A stretch of DNA of 52,691 nucleotides from Paraburkholderia oxyphila NBRC 105797 (GTDB lineage: Bacteria; Pseudomonadota; Gammaproteobacteria; Burkholderiales; Burkholderiaceae), in contig NZ_BAYD01000067.1 in assembly GCF_000685075.1 (NCBI RefSeq), positions 1 through 52,691 of the forward strand, written 5' to 3'. Each line of letters begins with the position of its first letter. Within the stretch, counting starts at the first letter, position 1. Under the pieces are notes generated by a model. The model saw only the letters and a list, made by a program, of their open reading frames with translations, was not told the DNA's origin and searched no databases. Positions 7,946-14,653 of the stretch are shown here, one piece after another. The position numbers and the translations under genes are program-made.

Positions 7946-8855
7946 GACCAAACGTCCCCGCAGCAGCTTTTGCTTGTCTCATGAGGATGCTGTGGGCCTT
8001 CTGCGCCTGTGCCCGTAGCCCAGGCCACTCGGGCAGCTTGCTGTCCCATTCGATGAGCGTGGGTATCGGTCCGGTGCGGGCGAGTACTTCCTCGTAGAGT
8101 TTCCAGACTTCGTCTGAAATCGCGCGGTCGTGGCTGTCGATCAGCAGTGGCGCATCTTCGTCATCGCGCTGCTCGCTGTGTCCGGCCAGATGGATTTCGC
8201 GGACATTTCCGAGCGGAAATTCTGCGAGGTATGCGGTCGCGGAATAGCCGTGATTGACCGCTGAGACGAAAACGTTGTTCACGTCCAGCAGCAGGCCGCA
8301 GCCCGTTCGTTGCGCGACCGCCTGGATAAACTCCGGCTCGCTCATGGTTGACGAGCCGAAAGCGACATAGGTGGACGGGTTTTCGAGCAGGAGCGGGCGT
8401 CTGATGGCCTCTTGCACCTGATCGATGTGTGCGCACACCCTGCGCAGTGTTTCACTTGTGTATGGCAGGGGCAGCAGGTCGTTGTAAAACGTGCCGGCGT
8501 GTGAGGACCATGCCAGATGCTCAGAGACGAATTCAGGCTCGTAGCGGCGTACGAGAGTTTCGAAGCGCCTCAGGTGCTGCGTGTCGAGTGCGTCATGCCC
8601 TCCTATTGACATGCACACACCGTGTATGGACAGTGGATAGTCCACGCGGATCGCCCCAAGCGCATGATGGGGCGGTCCGCCCGCGCCCATGTAGTTCTCG
8701 GCGTGAACTTCGAAGAACCCGTCCTGCAGCCCATTCTGGAGAATGGCCGCAAGGTGCTCATGCTTGAAGCTTGTACCGGCGAGCACTTGTCGAGCTGTCT
8801 CGGTGCGCGGCGGACCATACCTGTCAACCGTTGCTGTACTAATGGAATCGCTCAT
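7935..8855 (-). CDS. bufB: BufB, DUF692 multinuclear iron oxidative enzyme (MNIO)
   Basis: A 306-residue DUF692 enzyme with a TIM-barrel fold. Candidate iron ligands are in family positions: H78 (SIHGVC), E158 (LLENPSTYV), D191 (LLLDVNNV), H222 (EIHLAGH), D240 and H242 (IDSHDR), and E269 (LIEWD). MNIO enzymes use a mixed-valence iron centre and O2 to turn cysteine residues of RiPP precursors into heterocycles. Here the substrate should be BufA1. GAGGAG lies 12 bases before the ATG. It follows a degenerate bufA1 stub whose reading frame stops 7 bases upstream, so bufB may be translationally coupled to it. It probably serves both intact BufA1 copies. Confidence 0.92.
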   Translation of the reverse strand: MSDSISTATVDRYGPPRTETARQVLAGTSFKHEHLAAILQNGLQDGFFEVHAENYMGAGGPPHHALGAIRVDYPLSIHGVCMSIGGHDALDTQHLRRFETLVRRYEPEFVSEHLAWSSHAGTFYNDLLPLPYTSETLRRVCAHIDQVQEAIRRPLLLENPSTYVAFGSSTMSEPEFIQAVAQRTGCGLLLDVNNVFVSAVNHGYSATAYLAEFPLGNVREIHLAGHSEQRDDEDAPLLIDSHDRAISDEVWKLYEEVLARTGPIPTLIEWDSKLPEWPGLRAQAQKAHSILMRQAKAAAGTFGHAV

Positions 8856-8862
8856 GGCCGTC

Positions 8863-8970
8863 TCAGCTCCTCTCGCATGTTGCCTGCGCGATCAGGACTT
8901 GATCGGGGGTCAATAAACCCTGCACGGGAACTGCGAGCATGGCAGTACCGACGTTGAGCCTTGCGGACAT
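8863..8970 (-). pseudogene. bufA1: Internally deleted, frameshifted bufA1 stub (copy B)
   Basis: The first codons read MSAR (other copies MSAK). The sequence at 8892-8905 matches the 3' end of the intact genes (ATCAAGTCCTGA), but one extra C puts that stop out of frame. Nearly all of the region between, including the four-cysteine core, is deleted. The frame then runs on to a TGA at 8863-8865, giving a 35-residue peptide with one cysteine. The promoter (9025-9050), leader dyad and Shine-Dalgarno are kept. The stub thus still works as a leader placing ribosomes next to the bufB start at 8855. Confidence 0.8.
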
Positions 8971-8998
8971 GAGACCCCTCCAGTGGCCGGAACGAAAA

Positions 8999-9015
8999 GT
9001 ACCCGTGGCAGGTAC
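8999..9015 (-). repeat. 17-bp leader dyad of the bufA1 stub
   Basis: On the minus strand GTACCT-N5-GGGTAC. In RNA the sixth pair is a U-G wobble, so the stem is kept. It sits 9 bases after the -10 element, as in the other two copies. Confidence 0.6.
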
Positions 9016-9024
9016 ACAGGCTAG

Positions 9025-9050
9025 TTCGTATCCGTGACGTCTCCGGTTAC
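9025..9050 (-). promoter_or_regulatory. ECF promoter of the bufA1 stub-bufB-bufC operon
   Basis: Minus strand: GTAACC, 16 bases, CGAA. This is a full match to the shared motif and should drive the only intact bufB and bufC. Confidence 0.75.
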
Positions 9051-9324
9051 ACGGGCCATGATTTTTTTACTCGGACTGCGCGTGACCTGACTTGTTGTCC
9101 AGGCCGACGCGGGGACTACTCCTCTTGTCTGCAGCGCAATCAATTCCTCTTGCACCATTTTCGAACTGGACTGCGTCGAAAGGTCGAAGCCAGGCGCGCT
9201 CAGAAAATCGACCCTGACGATAAAAAGTCTCGCACGTTCCCAAACATGCGTCCAGCGCAGCGCTTGCGGGAGGAATCAGGTATGTGCCGGGGACGATGAG
9301 TGTCGTCGGACATGATGGATTTGG

Positions 9325-9350
9325 TTCGTCAATCGGGACGCGCTGGTTAC
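9325..9350 (-). promoter_or_regulatory. Fourth GTAACC-N16-CGAA motif, no clear target gene
   Basis: Minus strand GTAACC-N16-CGAA, identical in both boxes and spacing to the bufA1 promoters. However, no leader dyad or recognisable bufA1 follows. An ATG at 9313 opens only a short frame. It could be the remains of a lost copy, drive an unannotated short RNA, or be chance. Confidence 0.35.
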
Positions 9351-9430
9351 ACCAACCCGGTATTCGTTCCCATGTGGGCATGGTGGCGATGGCGTGTCCC
9401 GAAAACTCGAAAAGAAAAGCGAAATCTGCT

Positions 9431-9456
9431 GTAACCAGAGCACCCGCACCCACGAA
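9431..9456 (+). promoter_or_regulatory. ECF promoter of bufA1 copy C operon
   Basis: GTAACC at 9431-9436, a 16-base spacer, CGAA at 9453-9456, about 55 bases before the bufA1 start. A full match to the shared motif. Confidence 0.75.
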
Positions 9457-9465
9457 TTAGGATAG

Positions 9466-9482
9466 GTATCCCTCGTGGATAC
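9466..9482 (+). repeat. 17-bp leader dyad GTATCC-N5-GGATAC
   Basis: Same position relative to the -10 as in the other copies. Compared with copy A, the fourth pair is changed on both arms (C-G to T-A), preserving pairing. That supports a selected hairpin or palindromic operator. Confidence 0.65.
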
Positions 9483-9509
9483 TTCCTCCCAATATTCTGG
9501 AGAACTTCG

Positions 9510-9821
9510 ATGTCCGCAAAGACAACTGTCAGTTCCGCCCTGCTCGCTGGCGCGGTCGCAAGCCTCCTGGCGTCGACAGCTCATGCAGCACCGCTCACGA
9601 AGGCGGAAATGGACGCCGCCCTCGCGGCTCACAAGGAGAAGTGCTTCGGCGTCGCACTGAAGGGGCAAAACGATTGTGCCGCCGGTCCGGGTACGACGTG
9701 CCAGGGTACGTCTACGATGGACTTCCAGGGCAACTCGTGGAAGTTCGTTCAGGGCGGCACCTGCGTGAGCATACAGGTACCGGGCGGTGGCCACGGTTCG
9801 CTGACGCCAATCAAGTCCTGA
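9510..9821 (+). CDS. bufA1: Bufferin precursor BufA1 (DUF2282), copy C
   Basis: A 103-residue exported peptide, nearly identical to copy A. It has a Sec signal peptide to about residue 26 and cysteines C45, C56, C64 and C85 in the same spacing. Differences are mostly in the signal peptide and the helix before the first cysteine. The ATG at 9510 is preceded by CTGGAGAAC. It should be modified by BufB/BufC and bind copper in the periplasm. It heads an operon with a destroyed bufBC remnant, doxX and nrsF, so modification probably depends on bufBC supplied from the divergent cluster. Confidence 0.92.
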   Translation: MSAKTTVSSALLAGAVASLLASTAHAAPLTKAEMDAALAAHKEKCFGVALKGQNDCAAGPGTTCQGTSTMDFQGNSWKFVQGGTCVSIQVPGGGHGSLTPIKS

Positions 9822-9854
9822 TCGAACAAGCGACGAGAGCACACGGGAACAGCC

Positions 9855-9991
9855 ATGAACGACTCCACCATGACCAGAGCGGCGCAAGAGCTTGGCTGTT
9901 CCCGTCGTACCTGCGCAAACGCTCAATGGTTCACTGGAACCTGCTGTTCGAGTACGGCCGGAATTTCCCGTCGTTCATTGAATCCTGCTAA
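9855..9991 (+). pseudogene. Remnant of bufB start joined to a bufC fragment
   Basis: 9855 opens with ATGAACGACTCCACC, resembling the bufB start (MSDSIST). After a frame change, 9941-9991 encodes LLFEYGRNFPSFIESC, which matches the BufC segment LLFEYGRDFPDFIASY. All sequence between these landmarks of the two genes is gone. This is a deletion scar where bufB and bufC once stood between bufA1 and doxX. Confidence 0.7.
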
Positions 9992-10050
9992 TACGCGCGC
10001 CGGAGCTCGGCCGGTGTGTTCACCTCAGTTCAACCCGGAGGTCAATCACG

Positions 10051-10554
10051 ATGTCAACCCGACAAGATCCGAAGCCATCCGTCCTGGGTATGATCACGAT
10101 GGCTATCGTACGTGCGCGGCATCTCGTCGAAAGGTTCGCGCAACCCTGGTTCGTGCAACTGGTAATGCGCATAGCGCTCGCCGTGCCTTTCTGGAAATCG
10201 GGCGTGCTCAAATGGCACGGCTTCTTGCAGCTCAACGACACGGCTATCGATCTGTTCACCGATGAATTTCGCCTTCACCTGCCAGGAGGCCCGTATCCTT
10301 TTCCGGCGCCCGCTGTCTTCGCATTTCTTTCGGCTTGCGGCGAGGTCACATTTCCCGCCCTGCTCGTGCTCGGTGTCGGCACGCGTTTCGCAGCAGTGGG
10401 CCTGCTGCTGATGACTTGCATGATCGAACTGACGGTTCCAGACGGCTGGCCGATTCACATCACCTGGGCGGCGATGGCGCTCGGTATTGCCGCATGGGGC
10501 CCTGGACGGATCTCGATCGACTATCTTCTTGGGGACCGTTCCCACAGGACATGA
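10051..10554 (+). CDS. DoxX family membrane protein (copy C)
   Basis: A 167-residue, four-segment inner-membrane protein with the WKSGVLKWHGF motif, closely similar to copy A at 3393-3896. The ATG at 10051 has a strong CCGGAGGT upstream. Its stop overlaps the start of the downstream nrsF gene (ATGA at 10551-10554), so the two are translationally coupled. DoxX is a regular companion of bufferin operons; its biochemical role there is not established. Confidence 0.88.
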   Translation: MSTRQDPKPSVLGMITMAIVRARHLVERFAQPWFVQLVMRIALAVPFWKSGVLKWHGFLQLNDTAIDLFTDEFRLHLPGGPYPFPAPAVFAFLSACGEVTFPALLVLGVGTRFAAVGLLLMTCMIELTVPDGWPIHITWAAMALGIAAWGPGRISIDYLLGDRSHRT

Positions 10555-11192
10555 AAACGCGCGAACTTATCGTTCGGCTGGCTGGCGACATGTCGCCCGT
10601 CGACCGTAACGCTGTCCCGAAGCTGCTCAACCGTGCGCTGATGACCGGCCTCGCGGGTGGCACCGGATTGCTCGTCGCACTATACGGTATCCGAAGCGAC
10701 ATGCCGGAGCTGATCCTCACGTCGATGTTCTGGGCACGACTGGCCTTTCCCCTCGCGACGATCTTGACGGCCATGAAGCTCTCCGAACGGCTCGGACGCC
10801 CCGGTGCTCCGCTCAAGCTCGCCTGGATTGCAGTCGCGCTACCCATCATCTCAATGTCACTGGTCGCCCTCGGTATTCTGCTGGCGACGCCCCCTGGCTA
10901 TCGCCTGCAACTGGTCCTCGGGACGACGTGGCGCAACACCACCGCGAGCGTCGTCCTGTTGTCTCTGCCGTCGCTGGCCGCCATGATGCACGCGATGAGG
11001 CGACTCGCGCCCACCCGGCTTGCGCTGGCCGGCGCGGGTTCGGGTCTGCTTGCCGGGGCTCAGGGTCTGCTTGTCTACTCCCTGTATTCACCCGAGATGG
11101 CCGTGCCGTTCTGGAGTGTCTGGTACGTACTCGCGGTCGCCATCACCGCGGGGATCGGCGCGTCCATTGCGCCGTGGTATCTGCGCTGGTGA
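10551..11192 (+). CDS. nrsF: NrsF-type (DUF1109) membrane anti-sigma factor
   Basis: A 213-residue protein. Its cytoplasmic N-terminus (MKTRELIVRLAGDMSPVDR) matches the opening of DUF1109/NrsF proteins, followed by about six hydrophobic segments. NrsF proteins hold a cognate SigF-type ECF sigma at the membrane and release it under metal stress. Its start overlaps the doxX stop by 4 bases. NrsF genes normally overlap their sigma gene. Here the intact copy sits inside the bufferin operon, and the sigma gene at 12340 has only a stub. That would make the anti-sigma a product of the operon it restrains (negative feedback), if it pairs with that sigma factor. Confidence 0.8.
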   Translation: MKTRELIVRLAGDMSPVDRNAVPKLLNRALMTGLAGGTGLLVALYGIRSDMPELILTSMFWARLAFPLATILTAMKLSERLGRPGAPLKLAWIAVALPIISMSLVALGILLATPPGYRLQLVLGTTWRNTTASVVLLSLPSLAAMMHAMRRLAPTRLALAGAGSGLLAGAQGLLVYSLYSPEMAVPFWSVWYVLAVAITAGIGASIAPWYLRW

Positions 11193-11220
11193 CGCCCTTT
11201 CATATCGTTCCAGTAAGGAA

Positions 11221-11245
11221 CCGCATTCCCCCTGGAGAAATGCGG
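11221..11245. terminator. Weak hairpin between convergent nrsF and tetR
   Basis: 7-bp arms (CCGCATT / AATGCGG) around an 11-base loop, 28 bases after the nrsF stop. No T-run. Confidence 0.3.
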
Positions 11246-11441
11246 CTTCAATCCAATATCGACGATGCAATCGCGCACAAGGGGGCGCCCGCGGCGCTTA
11301 CGCCTCAATGCGTCTGAGGAAACCCGCTGAGCGTCGTGTTTCATGTATTCCGGCACGAATCTCGCCTGCCGATTTCAGATCGGTATCCGCCATGGAGTCG
11401 TGGACCATCGAGCGCACAGTCCAGTCACGGTCGATCGGCAA

Positions 11442-12050
11442 TCATTTGACCTTCCTGCCCGTCGAGCCGGGATCCAGAAGTGCCAGCGCCGGACGTACCA
11501 TCCCCTCCAGCAAAGTGCGCTCCGGCCGCGAACGGGCCAGCACCCGCAGGCCGAGGTGCACACCCAGCAATAGCCGGGCGAGATCATCGGCGGAGTGCGC
11601 AGCCGCAATCTCGCCCGAGCGTTGCCCCGCCTGAACGCAGCGCAGAAAAAACGCTTCGACCTTCACCAGTACGTCGGCAATCATCGCCTGAAAGTCAGGA
11701 TCATGTGGCGCGACTTCAAGCGCCGAATTGACAAGCAGACAGCCTTTGCGGTCGCTGTCACGGACCGAGCAATCGATGATCTCCTTAAAGAATCTCTTAA
11801 TGGCTTCACGAGGCGGGAGATTCCGCTCGAATCGCGAAACCCTGTCTCCAAAGCTGTTTTCAACGTAGTGCGCCAGAGCACGCCGAAACAGCGATCGTTT
11901 GTCGCCAAACGCGTTGTAGAGGCTTGCGCTGGTCATCCCCATGTCCTGAGCCAGGTCACGGACGGAAGTCGCCTCATAGCCATACATCCAGAACCGGTGG
12001 ACCGCCGCGTCAAGCACGGTGTTTTCGTCAAACTCCCGGGGTCGGGCCAT
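11442..12050 (-). CDS. TetR/AcrR family transcriptional regulator
   Basis: A 202-residue regulator. The N-terminal helix-turn-helix reads TSVRDLAQDMGMTSASLYNAFGDKRSLF, and the C-terminal ligand-binding domain has the KGCLLVNSALE segment common in this subgroup. The ATG at 12050 has GGAGG 4-8 bases upstream and starts the conserved MARPREFDENTVLDAA. It is divergent from the ECF sigma gene, with about 290 bases between, and convergent with nrsF. The target is unknown; its own promoter or the sigma gene are plausible. Confidence 0.88.
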   Translation of the reverse strand: MARPREFDENTVLDAAVHRFWMYGYEATSVRDLAQDMGMTSASLYNAFGDKRSLFRRALAHYVENSFGDRVSRFERNLPPREAIKRFFKEIIDCSVRDSDRKGCLLVNSALEVAPHDPDFQAMIADVLVKVEAFFLRCVQAGQRSGEIAAAHSADDLARLLLGVHLGLRVLARSRPERTLLEGMVRPALALLDPGSTGRKVK

Positions 12051-12339
12051 GTCGCCTCCAGCATTACCCATCGTGCTACCAGCCACGATTACAGCGTCAC
12101 GAATGTCACGATATTCTAAAACAAATGATCTAAAATGACGTAAACAGGGTAGCGAACGCATCGGTTGACCGGAGGCAGCAGTGACGCGCACTCCCAGTGG
12201 GTGAACGTAACGCACCCGCACATCATGATAGTCCTCCTGTTTGGTCCTGCTACCAATCGACCGCCGCGCGGCGATCCTCCCCAAGCGGCGCGCGCGAAAG
12301 CGGTCCTGGGCCAGGCTGCAGTATGACGGAGAGAAGGCC

Positions 12340-12885
12340 GTGCATTCCGCAGAGCTGCGTCTGAAAGCGTTGTTCGTCGGTGGTCAGGCAGGCAATGAGC
12401 CAGCGTACCGCTTGTTCCTGGAGGAGCTGACGCGATTCCTGAGGGGCTATCTACGCAAGCGGATTCCCCGGCATCAAGAGGATGTGGAGGATATCATCCA
12501 GGAAATCCTGTTGGCCGTGCACAATGCTCGTCATACCTACCATCCGGATGAACCGCTGACGGCATGGGTTCACGCGATAGCGAGGTATAAATTGATGGAT
12601 TTCTTCAGGACGCGGGCAAAGCGAGAGTCGCTGCATGAGCCGCTCGACGACCACGAAGAACTCTTCTCAGAGTCCGACCACGAACCGCTCGAGGCCCGTC
12701 GCGATATCGAAAAATTGCTCGATCAGTTGCCTGACAAGCAACGGCTTTCGATTTTTCACGTCAAGCTGCAGGGACTATCGATCGCGGAAGCCGCCCAATT
12801 GAGCGGACTGTCGGAATCCGCCGTCAAGGTCAACATCCATAGGGGGCTCAAGGCGCTTGCGGCACACGTGCGGGTAATGGCATGA
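12340..12885 (+). CDS. ECF RNA polymerase sigma factor (SigF type)
   Basis: A 181-residue ECF sigma. Region 2 includes DVEDIIQEILLAVHNARHTYHPDEPLTAWVHAIARYKLMDFFR, and region 4 carries the helix-turn-helix LSIAEAAQLSGLSESAVKVNIHRGLKAL. The GTG at 12340 is chosen for the GGAGAGAAGG just before it; an in-frame TTG at 12241 is possible. SigF-type factors pair with NrsF/DUF1109. Here the stop overlaps the ATG of a decayed nrsF (12882), while an intact nrsF lies at 10551. The factor probably reads the GTAACC-N16-CGAA promoters at 4496, 9025 and 9431. No such motif was seen in front of the sigma gene itself. Confidence 0.88.
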   Translation: MHSAELRLKALFVGGQAGNEPAYRLFLEELTRFLRGYLRKRIPRHQEDVEDIIQEILLAVHNARHTYHPDEPLTAWVHAIARYKLMDFFRTRAKRESLHEPLDDHEELFSESDHEPLEARRDIEKLLDQLPDKQRLSIFHVKLQGLSIAEAAQLSGLSESAVKVNIHRGLKALAAHVRVMA

Positions 12886-12960
12886 GAACCAATGACCTTG
12901 TCGGGGTGCTTACAGCGCACCGATGTGGCGGCGCCGGACAACTGGCGTCGCACACACTCA
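12882..12960 (+). pseudogene. nrsF: Frameshifted nrsF stub overlapping the sigma gene
   Basis: The ATG at 12882 overlaps the sigma stop by 4 bases, the normal sigF-nrsF arrangement. The first codons read MRTNDLVGVLTA, like MKTRELIVRLAG of the intact NrsF. Continuing in another frame gives TDVAAPDNWRR, again NrsF-like. The rest, including all membrane segments, is unrecognisable or lost. It is a decayed original partner of the sigma gene. Confidence 0.65.
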
Positions 12961-13108
12961 TATCGCTCCCGGTCAACACCCTCGATCGACAGGCGAGCAC
13001 CTGTCACCGACCCTGGTTTCGATGTGCCCCCTGCCACCAAAGGGCACCTTCGACGATGCTCACACCGCCAGCGACCCCACCAGGTTTGCGTTTAGCAAAC
13101 TCCGAAGC

Positions 13109-14653
13109 CTATAGCCCCGGAACGTTCCGATGATGCGTTGCAGTCTCGTACGCATATGCCAAACCCAGAAGTTCTGCCTCGCACCATTCCCGACCGACAA
13201 AGATAAGTCCGAATGGAGAACCAGACGCATAATAACCCGCGGGCACCGTTATGCCCGGGAAGCCCGCAATATTAATTTCTCCGACGGTGGTCTCTTGGAT
13301 CGTTTCTCCGCCAAAAAGTGGCGGTAGCTCGCAACGCATCTGGGGAAAGACAAGCGCGTCTAATTTTGCCTCCGACAAGACCTTGTTAAAGATGCGCATA
13401 TAGCGCGCTTTTAACGTAATGAACGCAGAAATGTCAGGGGGACTCTCAGGGTCGGCAAGCGCAGCCGTAAATTGTGGCAGACTTTGCATGAAATTCAACA
13501 TGCCATTGGGGCCAAAAACGTCTGCGTCAGCCACTAGCGACGCGAATTCGGAGAACGTTTTCACCGCGGATTTGCCTCCGAGCCGTCGAAAATATTGATG
13601 GAGGTCATAGGGAATCGACTCCATTCCACGAGCATCGAAGTTAGGGGTTGGGGGAGTCGGTTCCCGGAGATCAGCAAACCCCGAACCGGCAAACGGATCC
13701 TCGATCAACACTGCCCCCAAAGACTGGAGCTCGCGCTTTGCGCGTTCATATAACACCGCGGCCTCGTCAGACAGTGGCTGGTTACGCCAACCCGGCCCAT
13801 AGAGACCAAGACGTTTGCCTTCAAGAGCATCCGCACTGAGTAACGATGTATAGCCGTGTTCCGGTTGATGCCCGACTGCAGCCAGCGTTTTCGGGTCTTC
13901 AGAACTGTAACCGGCGAGTACGTCAAGACAAAGTGCAGCGTCTCTTACCGTGCGGGCTATTGGGCCAACCACATCTCGATTGCCTGACAATGGAACGACA
14001 CCAGCATTCGGGACAAGCCCCATAGTGGGCTTAATACTGACCAGGTCTTGAGCTGACGCGGGATTCTGAATGGAGCCCCCCGTCTCTTCTGCCAAACCGA
14101 TAACTGCCATTCCCGACGCGACAGCGGCAGCCGAGCCGGCACTGCTTGCACCGGGCACCCGATCAGGCATCACAACATTGAAGGTGGGACCTGCCCAGCT
14201 ATCATTGGCGTGAGTGCCCGACCTGCTCAAGATAGGAACATTCGTCTTTCCAAGCATAACTGCGCCGGCGGCACGCATGCGCGCAACAACCGGCGCATCC
14301 CTGGACGGCAGAAGGTCGATGCCGCCAGTTTTGCTATACAGCTTTGACCATCCAGCCGTGGTTGGAAACCCAACCATATCCATGGCATCTTTGATCACGA
14401 CAGGAACACCCGCCAAAGGACCTAACGCCTCGCCTGCCGCCCGCCGCCTGTCAATTTCACGTGCGTCGTCGATCGCCGTCGGGTTAAGAAATATCAAAGC
14501 ATTGTATTTCGGATTGTACTGCTCAATCCTTTTGAAACATGCTTTTGCGACTGACTCAGCCGTGAATTGTCCAGTCCGAAAGCCTTCCTGGAGGCTCTCT
14601 ACGGTCAACGTTGCAAGATCAATGTCGACCTCATTACCCTCTGCGCAGAACAT
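13109..14653 (-). CDS. Amidase-signature family hydrolase (copy 1)
   Basis: A 514-residue amidase-signature (AS) enzyme that hydrolyses an amide to acid and ammonia. The catalytic triad is visible as K88 (VVIKDAMD), the cis-Ser in PGASSAGS (170/171) and nucleophile S194 (ETGGSIQNP). The ATG at 14653 follows GGAGGAG. It is strikingly similar over its whole length to the amidase at 48918-50486, but its codons are visibly less GC-rich, suggesting it entered separately rather than by recent duplication. It stands alone, about 200 bases after the nrsF stub in the convergent direction. Substrate unknown. Confidence 0.9.
   Translation of the reverse strand: MFCAEGNEVDIDLATLTVESLQEGFRTGQFTAESVAKACFKRIEQYNPKYNALIFLNPTAIDDAREIDRRRAAGEALGPLAGVPVVIKDAMDMVGFPTTAGWSKLYSKTGGIDLLPSRDAPVVARMRAAGAVMLGKTNVPILSRSGTHANDSWAGPTFNVVMPDRVPGASSAGSAAAVASGMAVIGLAEETGGSIQNPASAQDLVSIKPTMGLVPNAGVVPLSGNRDVVGPIARTVRDAALCLDVLAGYSSEDPKTLAAVGHQPEHGYTSLLSADALEGKRLGLYGPGWRNQPLSDEAAVLYERAKRELQSLGAVLIEDPFAGSGFADLREPTPPTPNFDARGMESIPYDLHQYFRRLGGKSAVKTFSEFASLVADADVFGPNGMLNFMQSLPQFTAALADPESPPDISAFITLKARYMRIFNKVLSEAKLDALVFPQMRCELPPLFGGETIQETTVGEINIAGFPGITVPAGYYASGSPFGLIFVGREWCEAELLGLAYAYETATHHRNVPGL

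Larger units (their letters stand above)
8971..9430. other. Divergent control region between the two bufferin clusters
   Basis: Holds the minus-strand promoter and leader of the bufA1 stub and a further promoter-like motif at 9325-9350; the plus-strand promoter of bufA1 copy C follows at 9431. An open frame covers 9067-9453 on the minus strand but shows no recognisable domain. Confidence 0.5.

Noticed and set aside
9067..9453. 128-codon open frame on the minus strand between the divergent bufferin clusters
   Set aside because: No recognisable domain or ribosome site, and it runs antisense across the bufA1 copy C promoter.
12204..12235. GTAACG-like box upstream of the ECF sigma gene as a self-promoter
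   Set aside because: The -35 box has a mismatch and no CGAA follows at 16 bases, so autoregulation is not supported.
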